Source: Desulfomicrobium sp. UBA5193
GTDB taxonomy: Bacteria; Desulfobacterota; Desulfovibrionia; Desulfovibrionales; Desulfomicrobiaceae
Direction: 5' to 3'
DNA: 64,000 nucleotides
Assembly (NCBI GenBank): GCA_002412965.1
Contig: DHWB01000010.1
Coordinates: 80,124 to 144,123 of the forward strand
Part shown: positions 23,267 through 31,308 of the stretch, piece by piece
Position numbering within the stretch: the first letter of the stretch is position 1
How the letters are laid out: each line of letters starts with the position of its first letter
Made by a program: the position numbers and the translations under genes
Notes under the pieces: model-generated
Databases searched by the model: none
What the model saw: the letters and a program-made list of their open reading frames with translations, nothing else
Told to the model about the DNA's origin: nothing

Positions 23267-25075
23267 ATGATCACACCGACTATTTCCCTGCGGCTTCGGC
23301 TGCTTCTGGCCTTCGGGGTCATTTTGCTTCTGGCCCTCGGGGTGCCGGCCTACTATCTGCACCAGAACCTTGGCCAGGCCATCGAACGGGAGGCCAGAGA
23401 TGGTGCCCTGCGCGATCTGCGCTCTGTGGAATGGATGCTGTCTTCCGGGGGCTTCGCATCGCTCGAAGGCGTCAATGAAGCCTTGCGTGACCTGGCCGCG
23501 CGCATGGATATCCGCATTACCTACATGACCCTCGACGGCACGGTGCTGACGGACTCGGGAGTCACGTTTCAGCAGCTGGGCCAGCTGGAAAATCATCTGG
23601 GCCGTCCGGAAGTGGAGCAGGCCCTGCAGGGTTCGCCGGGGGTGAGCCTGCGCTACAGCGACACCCTGGGGCAGGGGCTCTTGTATGCTGCGCAGCGTGT
23701 GCCGGGTACCGGGGTCGTGCCGGAAGGGATCGTGCGCATCGCGCGGCCCCAGAGTCAGATGCGCAAGACCCTGGACCGTCTTTATGGGAGCACCGGCTGG
23801 GTTTACGGGCTCAGCATCCTCTGCGCCTTCGGTCTGATCTCCTTGACCTCGCGGCAGGTCGCGCGTGCCATCGCGAGCGTGGCCCAGGCCGCCGCAGGCA
23901 TCGGGCAGGGCGAGCCGGGCAAGCGCATCCGCTTCTCCCCGAGCACGGAGCTCACTCCGCTGGTCGTGGCCTTCAACAACATGGTCGAGCGCATCGAGTC
24001 GAACATGCTGACCATCGTCAAGCAGAAGATGGAGTCCGAGGGCGTGCTGAACGGGATGAAGGCCGGGCTGATCGTTCTTGATGGTCACGGACGTATCCTG
24101 CGCGGCAACTATGCGGCCCAGGAGATTTTTCCGGGTTTGTCCACCTTCGCGGGGCGCAAGCCCATGGAATTGTCCCTGCTCCAGGATCTGCAGGATGCCT
24201 GCGACATGGCCCTGGCCAAGCGCGGAGCCGGAGATTTTTCACAGATCAATGTGGTTGTGACGCTTCAAGGCGGGAAAAGCTTCGACGTGTCCATCGTGCC
24301 CATCAAGGGCGATGCCGAACTTGGCGCCATCATGGTTTTTCACGACATCACCGAGATCAAGAGAGTGGAGCAGATCCGTCGCGACTTCGTTGCCAACGTG
24401 TCGCATGAGCTGCGTACACCGCTCACATCCATCAAGGGATACGCCGAAACTCTGGTCGGCATTGAAAAATGCGATCTCGAGCAGAGCAGATCCTTTCTGG
24501 AAGTCATCCTGCGCAACGCCAACCACATGAACGCCATGCTGGACGAACTTCTCCAGCTCTCCCGGCTGGAGCATGGCAAGCAGCGAGTGGATCTGGTTTC
24601 CGTGGATCCGTCCTCGGCCCTGTATTCGGCCTGGAAGAGTTGCCATCCCTTGAGCAAGAACATCGAGTTCGTGAATGAGCTGAGCCCCGCCACGCCTCGG
24701 GTGAAGGCAAATTTCGAGCAGCTGGTACAGGTCTTTCGCAATGTGCTGGAGAACTCCGTCAAATACGTTCCGGACGATTCGGCGGTGATCCGTGTGCATG
24801 CGACGAGCTGTGGGCAGGAGTTGGCCGTATCCATCGAAGACAACGGTCCGGGCATTCCCGCCGAGGATCAGGGCCGTATTTTTGAACGCTTTTACCGCGT
24901 GGAAAAGGATCGCAACAGCGCCATTGGCGGCACGGGTCTGGGGCTTGCCATCTGCCGCCACATCCTGGCCAACCATCGCGGTCGGATCACCGTGCAGAGC
25001 CCTGTGCCGGAAACCGGGAAGGGCTCGCGCTTCATCATCACCTTGCCCCTGGCCGGGCAGATTTCAGAGGAATAG
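23267..25075 (+). CDS. phoR: Phosphate regulon sensor kinase PhoR
   Basis: 602 aa. Membrane segments at about 10-32 and 178-196 enclose a periplasmic domain of about 145 residues, larger than in E. coli PhoR, which has almost none. HAMP-like region 197-250, PAS domain 255-365, then the HisKA domain with H380 in VSHELRTPLTSIKGY and an HATPase domain (NVLENSVKY, EDNGPGI, GTGLGLAIC). Phosphorylates PhoB when phosphate is low and is held in check through PhoU and the Pst transporter. Stop and pstB start are 2 bp apart, so the four genes form one operon. Confidence 0.93.
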   Translation: MITPTISLRLRLLLAFGVILLLALGVPAYYLHQNLGQAIEREARDGALRDLRSVEWMLSSGGFASLEGVNEALRDLAARMDIRITYMTLDGTVLTDSGVTFQQLGQLENHLGRPEVEQALQGSPGVSLRYSDTLGQGLLYAAQRVPGTGVVPEGIVRIARPQSQMRKTLDRLYGSTGWVYGLSILCAFGLISLTSRQVARAIASVAQAAAGIGQGEPGKRIRFSPSTELTPLVVAFNNMVERIESNMLTIVKQKMESEGVLNGMKAGLIVLDGHGRILRGNYAAQEIFPGLSTFAGRKPMELSLLQDLQDACDMALAKRGAGDFSQINVVVTLQGGKSFDVSIVPIKGDAELGAIMVFHDITEIKRVEQIRRDFVANVSHELRTPLTSIKGYAETLVGIEKCDLEQSRSFLEVILRNANHMNAMLDELLQLSRLEHGKQRVDLVSVDPSSALYSAWKSCHPLSKNIEFVNELSPATPRVKANFEQLVQVFRNVLENSVKYVPDDSAVIRVHATSCGQELAVSIEDNGPGIPAEDQGRIFERFYRVEKDRNSAIGGTGLGLAICRHILANHRGRITVQSPVPETGKGSRFIITLPLAGQISEE

Positions 25076-25077
25076 AC

Positions 25078-25839
25078 ATGACAGAGACGGTCAAGATTTC
25101 GTCCAGAAATCTCAACTTTTATTATTCGGATTTTCATGCGCTGCAGGACGTCACCTTTGACATGCTCGAGCATCAGGCCACGGCCCTGATCGGTCCCTCG
25201 GGCTGCGGCAAGTCGACATTCCTGCGCTGCATCAACCGCATGAACGACCTCATAAACGGGATCCGGGTTGAAGGGGCGCTGACCATGGATGGTCAGGACC
25301 TGAACGACCCCGCCCATGACGTGGTCGTGCTCAGGCGGCGGGTGGGCATGGTCTTCCAGAAGCCCAACCCGTTCCCCAAGAGCATTTTCGAGAATGTGGC
25401 CTACGGATTACGCGTCAACGGCGTGAAGGACCGGGAGTTCATCGACTTCAGGGTGGAGGAGAGCCTGAAGCTCGCCGCGCTGTGGGAAGAGGTCAAGGAC
25501 CGCATGGATCAGTCGGGTCTGAGCCTGTCCGGCGGGCAGCAGCAGCGGCTGTGCATCGCCCGCGCCATGGCCGTGGAGCCCGAGGTGCTGCTCATGGACG
25601 AGCCGGCGTCGGCGCTGGACCCCATCGCCACCCAGAAGATCGAGGAGCTCATCCACGAACTGAAGAACAAGTTCACCATCGTCATCGTCACGCATTCCAT
25701 GCAGCAGGCCGCCCGTGTCTCCGATCGGACCGCCTTTTTCTACATGGGTCGCCTCATCGAGGTCGGCCCTACGGACAAGCTGTTTACCAGGCCAGAGAAA
25801 AAGCAGACAGAGGACTACATCACCGGCCGTTTCGGTTGA
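25078..25839 (+). CDS. pstB: Phosphate ABC transporter ATP-binding protein PstB
   Basis: 253 aa ATPase of the Pst importer. Walker A GPSGCGKST at about 39-47, PstB-specific CINRMNDL right after it, VFQKPNPFPKSIFENV (Q-loop region), signature LSGGQQQRLCIARA and Walker B VLLMDEPASALDP are all intact, plus the switch histidine in VTHSMQQAARVSD. It is encoded with the regulators rather than with pstSCA, which lies at the left edge of the window; a second pstB beyond that edge cannot be excluded. Confidence 0.95.
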   Translation: MTETVKISSRNLNFYYSDFHALQDVTFDMLEHQATALIGPSGCGKSTFLRCINRMNDLINGIRVEGALTMDGQDLNDPAHDVVVLRRRVGMVFQKPNPFPKSIFENVAYGLRVNGVKDREFIDFRVEESLKLAALWEEVKDRMDQSGLSLSGGQQQRLCIARAMAVEPEVLLMDEPASALDPIATQKIEELIHELKNKFTIVIVTHSMQQAARVSDRTAFFYMGRLIEVGPTDKLFTRPEKKQTEDYITGRFG

Positions 25840-25891
25840 TGCGTGTTTTCTTTGTTGGACGGTCCCGCGAAATTTTGAAAGGAAGTGAAGC

Positions 25892-26560
25892 ATGTATACG
25901 CATTTGCATGAAGAAATCGAAGTGTTGAAGTTGAAGGTGCTGAAGATGGTGGCGTTGACCGAGGAAGCGGTGAGCAAATCCATCAATGCCTATGTCAATC
26001 AGGATCTGTACCTGGCGGAAGAGGTTCAGGACGGCGACGTGTGCGTCAATCGCCTTGAGGTCGAGATTGACGAACTGGGCCTCAGGCTTCTGGCTCTGGA
26101 GCAGCCCGTTGCCGGGGATCTGCGTTTCATCCTGGGCTGCATGCGCATAAGCGTGGACCTGGAGCGCATCGCCGACGAGGCCGTGAATATCGCCGAGCGG
26201 TCGATCATGCTCAGCTCCCGTCCGGCACTGCCCTTTCATCAGGATGTGCGAGAGATGGGCGACAAGGCCTTGGCCATGCTCCGACATGCGGCCCAGGCAT
26301 TCAGCTCGGGCAATGTGGAGGAGGCCCTGCAGGTTTGCGGTCTGGACAACGAGGTGGATGTCCTCAATCACAAGAACATGCGCAAAGTCATCGAATACAT
26401 GATCCATGAGACACCGGCCATAGAACGCTCCGTGCACACCATTATCCTTATTCGCCGCATCGAACGCATCGGCGATCTGGCCACCAATGTCGCCGAGTCC
26501 GTGGTCTTTATCTCCCAGGGCGTGAATATCAAGCACAAGCTGTACTTCGACGAACGCTGA
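25892..26560 (+). CDS. phoU: Phosphate signalling protein PhoU
   Basis: 222 aa, two three-helix repeats with the characteristic metal-cluster motifs RISVDLERIADEAVNIAE and RRIERIGDLATNVAESV (E/D-x-x-x-D pattern). Links the Pst transporter state to PhoR. Start ATG 25892 has AAAGGAAG eight bases before it. It lies 52 bp after pstB and ends the operon before the terminator at 26584. Confidence 0.93.
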   Translation: MYTHLHEEIEVLKLKVLKMVALTEEAVSKSINAYVNQDLYLAEEVQDGDVCVNRLEVEIDELGLRLLALEQPVAGDLRFILGCMRISVDLERIADEAVNIAERSIMLSSRPALPFHQDVREMGDKALAMLRHAAQAFSSGNVEEALQVCGLDNEVDVLNHKNMRKVIEYMIHETPAIERSVHTIILIRRIERIGDLATNVAESVVFISQGVNIKHKLYFDER

Positions 26561-26583
26561 GTTCGCGTAAAGCGCGATAGAGG

Positions 26584-26607
26584 GGCGCCTGCGGGCGCCT
26601 TTTTTTT
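26584..26607 (+). terminator. Rho-independent terminator after phoU
   Basis: GGCGCC-TGCG-GGCGCC followed by eight T. It lies 23 bp after the phoU stop. Confidence 0.9.
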
Positions 26608-26683
26608 GCTCAATGAGATGGCGCTTGCGCTGTAGTTCCCAACTGGCTAGGAAGCCAAGATACATTTTCGCGGAGGACAGCGC

Positions 26684-27979
26684 ATGCATCGCGCCCTAAT
26701 TTTATGTTTGTTCCTATTGGCCGGATTCCAGTCCGCCCACGCCTATGACTATCCGTTCAAGGACCCATACGCAGCCACGGTCCTGGGCACCCTGCCCAAG
26801 GACCAGTTTCCGCTCGGCTCGATCCGTCCGGTCGGGATCGCGGATCTGAATCCGTTCAAGGATTTTGGCCGGATCCGCAACCGGGAGTTCCTGCTGCATG
26901 ACCGTCCAGTCCCTCCCGTGCTCTGGTATAACGACACTCTGCAATATTCCGTGGCGCTGCAGCGCAGCGGCGCGCCTCTGCTCTTCATCATCGCGGGGAC
27001 CGGTTCCTCTTACGAGGCCGCCAATTGCCTGTTTCTGCAACAGGTTTTTTTCCGCGCGGGCTTTCACGTGGTCAGCATGTCTTCGCCGACCTATCCCAAT
27101 TTCGTGGTCAGCGCGTCCTCGACGCAAGTGCCTGGCTACATCCCGCAGGACGTGGCCGACTTGTACCAGAGCATGGACGCCATCGTGAATCAGATCGGCC
27201 GTGAGCGGATCTCCTCCTATTCCCTGACCGGGTACAGCCTGGGCGGAACGCAGGCCGCGTTTCTGACCGAACTGGACACGCGTGAAAAGCGCTTTGACTT
27301 CCGCAAGGTGCTGCTCCTCAATCCGGCCGTGAACCTCATGACTTCAGCCACACGGCTCGACCATCTGCTGTCTGACAACGTGACCGACCGGGCCGAGGCT
27401 GCCCGCACGGTTGCTGGATTGGTGCGCGAACTCTCCGCGGCGTATCGCGACAGCGACGTGGTCAACTTCAACGATGATTTTCTCTTTGCCTTACACGGCA
27501 GCCGCCCCTTTTCCGAGAAGGAACTCAAGATCCTGATCGGCGTTGCCTTTCGCCTGTCGCTGGCCTCCATGGTGTTCGCCAGCGACACGTGCACGGGTGC
27601 CGGATACATCGTGCCCCGGGGGCACCGGGTCGAAAAGGACGAGCCTCTGTCTCCGTATCTGGATTCAGCCGTCGGCGTGAGTTTTGAGGAATATGTCAAG
27701 GAGTACCTGCTGCCGTTCCTGCAGTTCAAGGACCCCTCCATCACTCTGGAGAAAGCCGCCGCAGCCAGCAGCCTCGAAGCGATTGCCCCGTTCTTGCGCA
27801 ACGCCGCGAACGTGGCGGTCATGACCAATGCCGATGATCCCATCCTGACGGAGGAGAACTTCACCTTCCTGGCCCGGACATTCGGCCCTCGTTTGACGTT
27901 GTATCCCGCCGGCGGACACTGCGGCAATCTGCGTTACAAGGACAATGTCGCCGCCATGCTGGACTTCTTCCGAAAATGA
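26684..27979 (+). CDS. Exported alpha/beta-hydrolase-fold protein
   Basis: 431 aa with a signal peptide (MHRALILCLFLLAGFQSAHA, cleavage after residue 20). Serine-hydrolase features: LFIIAGTGSSYEA (oxyanion region, about 100-112), nucleophile elbow GYSLGG with S185, an acid probably in NADDPIL, and a histidine in YPAGGHCGNL near the end. Looks like a periplasmic esterase or lipase; substrate unknown. Start ATG 26684 with GGAGG seven bases upstream. Its stop overlaps the mlaA start (ATGA), so the two are translationally coupled, which suggests a role with outer-membrane phospholipids (inference). Confidence 0.78.
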   Translation: MHRALILCLFLLAGFQSAHAYDYPFKDPYAATVLGTLPKDQFPLGSIRPVGIADLNPFKDFGRIRNREFLLHDRPVPPVLWYNDTLQYSVALQRSGAPLLFIIAGTGSSYEAANCLFLQQVFFRAGFHVVSMSSPTYPNFVVSASSTQVPGYIPQDVADLYQSMDAIVNQIGRERISSYSLTGYSLGGTQAAFLTELDTREKRFDFRKVLLLNPAVNLMTSATRLDHLLSDNVTDRAEAARTVAGLVRELSAAYRDSDVVNFNDDFLFALHGSRPFSEKELKILIGVAFRLSLASMVFASDTCTGAGYIVPRGHRVEKDEPLSPYLDSAVGVSFEEYVKEYLLPFLQFKDPSITLEKAAAASSLEAIAPFLRNAANVAVMTNADDPILTEENFTFLARTFGPRLTLYPAGGHCGNLRYKDNVAAMLDFFRK

Positions 27980-28740
27980 GAGACCCCATGCCCATAATCA
28001 TACTGCTTCTTCTCCTTTGTCTGGGCGGTTGCGCCACGACCACGGAACATCAGCCGGGACCTTTCCAGGCTCCTGTGCACAGGGGGCTGGCCGAGAATTC
28101 CACGGTGGAGCGGCCCTTCCTGGTCGAGGATCCGTGGGAGGGCTTCAACCGCAGCATGTACCATTTCAACGCCAAGTTCGATCGGTACGTGTATCTGCCG
28201 GTGGTTGGCGTGTACGAGCAGGTACTCCCGGACAGCGTGCAGAATGGTATTTCCAATATTTTCAACAATCTGAAGGAAATCCCCATCTTCGTGAACTCCG
28301 TCCTGCAGGGCAAGGCCAAAAAAGCCTCGGTCTCTCTGGGACGTTTTGTCTTCAACACGACCATCGGCCTGGGCGGCGTCTTCGATGTGCTCGGCAACGG
28401 GGGCATCCCACAGGAGGATGAGGATTTCGGGCAGACGCTCGGCGTGTGGGGCGTGCCGTCCGGTCCGTACCTGGTGCTCCCCGTGTTCGGCCCTTCCGGC
28501 GTACGCGATGCCGGCGGACTGTTTGCGGACGCGCTCATGACGGTGAACCCGTCGTACGGACTCTTTCAGGACATGAGCTGGGTCGCCCAAGGGGGCGCGA
28601 GCACCGGCGTGTACACCGTCAAGGCCATCGATGCGCGCCATCAGATCAAGTTCCGCTACTACGAGACGGGGAGCCCCTTCGAGTATCAACTGGTGCGCTT
28701 TGTCTACACCAAGATGCGCGAGCTCGACATCGAGAAATAG
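27976..28740 (+). CDS. mlaA: MlaA/VacJ outer-membrane phospholipid-removal lipoprotein
   Basis: 254 aa. Lipoprotein signal ending LGGC with lipidated C19. Family motifs EDPWEGFNRSMYHFN, FNNLKEIPIFVNS, RFVFNTTIGLGGVFD and EDFGQTLGVWGV are all present. MlaA removes misplaced phospholipid from the outer leaflet with a porin and hands it to MlaC. No other mla gene is visible in the window, so the rest must lie elsewhere. Start ATG 27976 overlaps the hydrolase stop; an alternative start at 27988 would keep the lipobox. Confidence 0.93.
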   Translation: MRDPMPIIILLLLLCLGGCATTTEHQPGPFQAPVHRGLAENSTVERPFLVEDPWEGFNRSMYHFNAKFDRYVYLPVVGVYEQVLPDSVQNGISNIFNNLKEIPIFVNSVLQGKAKKASVSLGRFVFNTTIGLGGVFDVLGNGGIPQEDEDFGQTLGVWGVPSGPYLVLPVFGPSGVRDAGGLFADALMTVNPSYGLFQDMSWVAQGGASTGVYTVKAIDARHQIKFRYYETGSPFEYQLVRFVYTKMRELDIEK

Positions 28741-28763
28741 CTTCTTTTTGAGGCTGCATGTTG

Positions 28764-28800
28764 AAAGGCATGGCGTTCCGCAAGGGGCGCCATGCCTTTT
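28764..28800 (+). terminator. Rho-independent terminator after mlaA
   Basis: Perfect 12-bp stem (AAAGGCATGGCG with its complement at 28788-28799) ending in TTTT. It lies 23 bp after the mlaA stop. Confidence 0.88.
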
Positions 28801-28882
28801 CGCATCCTGGGCGGCGATTTCCCGTTTCGTGTTCGCGCCGTGTTGCCCGTGACTCCGGCGTTCCCGAAAAGGTGGCGGACCG

Positions 28883-28902
28883 CTGCAAACTTTTGTTTGC
28901 AG
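28883..28902. promoter_or_regulatory. Perfect dyad upstream of the yeiH promoter (putative activator site)
   Basis: CTGCAAACTTTTGTTTGCAG: 8-bp perfect arms around TTTT, about 85 bp before the sigma-54-type promoter at 28985. A half-site GTTGCAG follows at about 28916. Candidate binding site for the sigma-54 activator encoded at 33753 (inference). Confidence 0.6.
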
Positions 28903-28984
28903 GTGTAAATGCGGGGTTGCAGGAGCCGAGGGTTAATTTCTACGCAATATGCCGTGATTATGGTTGTTTTTGATTTCAAGGCGC

Positions 28985-29000
28985 TGGCATGGGTTTTGTA
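28985..29000 (+). promoter_or_regulatory. Sigma-54-type promoter of yeiH
   Basis: TGGCATGGGTTTTGTA fits TGGCACG-N4-TTGCW at exact spacing with two deviations. It lies 69 bp before the yeiH ATG. The -12 element has the same TTGT form as the sulP promoters. Confidence 0.65.
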
Positions 29001-29068
29001 AACGGGACGGATGAAAAGGTGCCCCGCAGAGGGGATTCGGCGTCAATCAAAAGGAGGAACAAACACCC

Positions 29069-30808
29069 ATGTCCCAAGACAGCAACATCGTCATCGATCA
29101 CGGCAAGAGCCAGTGGTCGGATCTGTGGAAGAAAGAGGATTTCCTGGCCATCTGGCTTGGTTTCATCATCATTGCCGTGTGCATCCTCGCGTATACCACT
29201 TTCGGGCCCAAGGTCGAGTTCGCGGAAAAGATCGCGGCCGCCAACCAGATTCAGGAAGCCGAACTGGCCAAGGCCCCGTTCAAGACCATCGTCTGGCACA
29301 AGGCCCAGGACGACAAGGGCAAGCTCAAGGGCACAAGCACCCCTTTCGGCAAGTTCGCAATCCACTGGACCGTGACTCCGGGTTCCTGGAAGACAAATCC
29401 CCTGGACGCCCTGGTCCGTTCCGAGGATCAGGCCAAGGCTCTGAACGAGAAGGCCATGCCCAAGTACGAAGAGGCCAAGGGCAAGGCTGAGGCCGCCCTG
29501 GCCGCCGCCGTGACCGCCGAAGCAGCGGCGGCGGGCGCCTCCTTCCAGGACCAGGCATTGAATGACGACGCCAAGGCCAAAATTTCGGAATGGCGCACCG
29601 CGCACAAGGATGCGGGCGAGGCCAAGAAGAAGGCCGAAAACAAACCCTATAACTACATCCCGTCCCTCATCGCCCTGTGCATTTTCCTGGCCGCCATCTT
29701 TGGCGCGGGCATTGCGCTGATGGGCAAGAGCATGCCCGCGTTCATGCAGGGTTTCACGGTCGTGTTCCTGGTCGCGGTTCTGGCCTATATGCTCGGCGGG
29801 CAGGCGATCTCCAAGCAGTACGGTTTCGGCGCCGAAGCCTGGGGCGTGGTCCTTGGCATGCTCATCGCCAACACCCTCGGCACGCCCAAATGGGTGCTCC
29901 CTGCCTGTGAGGTGGAATTCTTCATCAAGACCGGTCTTGTGCTCCTGGGCGCGGAAGTGCTCTTCAACAAGATCGTGGCCATCGGCATCCCCGGCATCTT
30001 CGTGGCCTGGGTGGTCACCCCCATCGTCATCGTCTGCACGTACATCTTTGGCCAGGTTGTGCTGAAGATGCCCTCCAAGACCCTGAATATCGTCATCTCC
30101 GCCGACATGTCCGTCTGCGGCACCTCCGCCGCCATCGCCACGGCGGCCGCCTGCCGGGCCAAGAAGGAAGAGCTGACCTTGTCCATCGGTCTGTCCCTGG
30201 TCTTCACTGCGATCATGATGATCGCCATGCCCGCCTTCATCAAGGCCGTGGGCATCCCTGAGGTCCTCGGCGGCGCCTGGATGGGCGGCACCATCGACTC
30301 CACCGGCGCGGTGGCCGCGGCGGGCGCGTTCCTGGGCCAGAAGGCCATGTACGTGGCCGCGACCATCAAGATGATCCAGAACGTCATGATCGGCGTGACC
30401 GCCTTCTGCGTGGCCATTTACTGGTGCACGAAGGTGGACTGCGTGCCCGGTAAGTCCGTGGGCGCCGGAGAGATCTGGCATCGTTTCCCCAAGTTCGTGC
30501 TCGGCTTTATCGGCGCATCCATCATCTTCTCCCTCCTGGATCAGGGCATGGGCAAGGATATGGGCGATGCGGTCATGGAACACGGCATCGTGCGCGGCGG
30601 CACCAAGCTGCTGCGCGACTGGTTCTTCGCCCTGTCGTTCGCGGCCATCGGACTGTCCACCAACTTCCGCGAGCTGGCCAAGTACTTCAAGGGCGGCAAG
30701 CCTCTCATCCTCTATGTCTGCGGTCAGAGCTTCAACCTTGCCCTGACCCTGGCCATGGCGTACATCATGTTCTACGTGGTCTTCCCGGAAATCACGGCCA
30801 AGATCTAA
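29069..30808 (+). CDS. YeiH/UPF0324-family putative sulfate exporter with N-terminal extension
   Basis: 579 aa. The C-terminal about 370 residues are the YeiH (UPF0324, Cons_hypoth698) membrane core, with KTGLVLLGAEVLF, SADMSVCGTSAAIA and LSTNFRELAKY. Ordinary members have about 340-350 residues. Here an extra part stands in front: a membrane segment at about 27-45, then about 145 soluble residues including an Ala/Lys/Glu-rich helical stretch (KYEEAKGKAEAALAAAV), predicted to face the periplasm. Function by family annotation: putative sulfate or sulfonate exporter, not proven. Start ATG 29069 with AAAGGAGG upstream. First gene before a 76-aa protein, a haem kinase and a sigma-54 activator. 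Confidence 0.85.
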   Translation: MSQDSNIVIDHGKSQWSDLWKKEDFLAIWLGFIIIAVCILAYTTFGPKVEFAEKIAAANQIQEAELAKAPFKTIVWHKAQDDKGKLKGTSTPFGKFAIHWTVTPGSWKTNPLDALVRSEDQAKALNEKAMPKYEEAKGKAEAALAAAVTAEAAAAGASFQDQALNDDAKAKISEWRTAHKDAGEAKKKAENKPYNYIPSLIALCIFLAAIFGAGIALMGKSMPAFMQGFTVVFLVAVLAYMLGGQAISKQYGFGAEAWGVVLGMLIANTLGTPKWVLPACEVEFFIKTGLVLLGAEVLFNKIVAIGIPGIFVAWVVTPIVIVCTYIFGQVVLKMPSKTLNIVISADMSVCGTSAAIATAAACRAKKEELTLSIGLSLVFTAIMMIAMPAFIKAVGIPEVLGGAWMGGTIDSTGAVAAAGAFLGQKAMYVAATIKMIQNVMIGVTAFCVAIYWCTKVDCVPGKSVGAGEIWHRFPKFVLGFIGASIIFSLLDQGMGKDMGDAVMEHGIVRGGTKLLRDWFFALSFAAIGLSTNFRELAKYFKGGKPLILYVCGQSFNLALTLAMAYIMFYVVFPEITAKI

Positions 30809-30822
30809 ACATTGTCAGCCTC

Positions 30823-30850
30823 AAGCCGGGAGGATTTTTCCTCCCGGCTT
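30823..30850 (+). terminator. Hairpin between yeiH and the 76-aa gene
   Basis: Perfect 11-bp stem AAGCCGGGAGG with loop ATTTTT, 15 bp after the yeiH stop and 18 bp before the next gene. Only two T close the stem, so it may be a partial terminator or a processing/stability element within the operon. Confidence 0.55.
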
Positions 30851-30867
30851 GCACAGGACGCAATTTC

Positions 30868-31098
30868 ATGACTGAACAAAGTTTTCCGATTCGACTGAGA
30901 AATTTCGCTCTGGCCACGGGTGTGGCCCTGGCCTTTGTCTACCTGTTCCTGCCCATGCTGACCAATTCCTTCGGGATTCTGCACCGCATGTCCGTGTATC
31001 TGGACAATAACGGCATCGATCCCACCCGCTATTATTATACCGACGTCGAGCAGGTGAAGGAGGCTGAGAATTATTTGCGCATCGCCCTGGAGAAATAG
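30868..31098 (+). CDS. Small membrane protein (76 aa) downstream of yeiH
   Basis: MTEQSFPIRLRNFALATG, one hydrophobic segment at about 14-34, then a tail rich in Tyr and acidic residues (DPTRYYYTDVEQVKEAENY) that would lie in the periplasm. Family not recognised. AGGA lies nine bases upstream of the ATG. Position suggests an accessory protein for the YeiH transporter (inference). Confidence 0.7.
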   Translation: MTEQSFPIRLRNFALATGVALAFVYLFLPMLTNSFGILHRMSVYLDNNGIDPTRYYYTDVEQVKEAENYLRIALEK

Positions 31099-31122
31099 GA
31101 GCGCCTCCTGAACTGTTCGGGG

Positions 31123-31147
31123 CATTAGGCCCTGGCCTAATGATTTT
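31123..31147 (+). terminator. Palindrome CATTAGGCC-CT-GGCCTAATG with short T-run
   Basis: Perfect 9-bp arms with a 2-base centre, followed by ATTTTC, 24 bp after the 76-aa gene. It could terminate the yeiH transcript or, as a near-perfect palindrome upstream of the kinase gene, serve as an operator. The remaining 160 bp before the kinase start holds no other site I can support. Confidence 0.55.
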
Positions 31148-31308
31148 CTGTCCGACGGGTCTTGCTTGATGGCGCACTTGCACACTATCAAAGGGGCGGC
31201 GTCTGTGACTCCTGGTCCGGGACGCAGTCTCCCGACCGATATCGTTTCCGTTTCTTTGCGCATCAGCTCCCCGTTTTCGGCGCGGAACCAATCATTCCAG
31301 GCAAGCCC

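Noticed and set aside
28976..30583. 535-codon minus-strand frame opposite yeiH
   Set aside because: His/Gly/Asp-rich shadow of a clear membrane-protein gene with its own promoter and ribosome site.
31170..31190. Sigma-54 promoter (TGGCGCACTTGCA) before the haem kinase
   Set aside because: Spacing between the GG and GC elements is 7, not 10.
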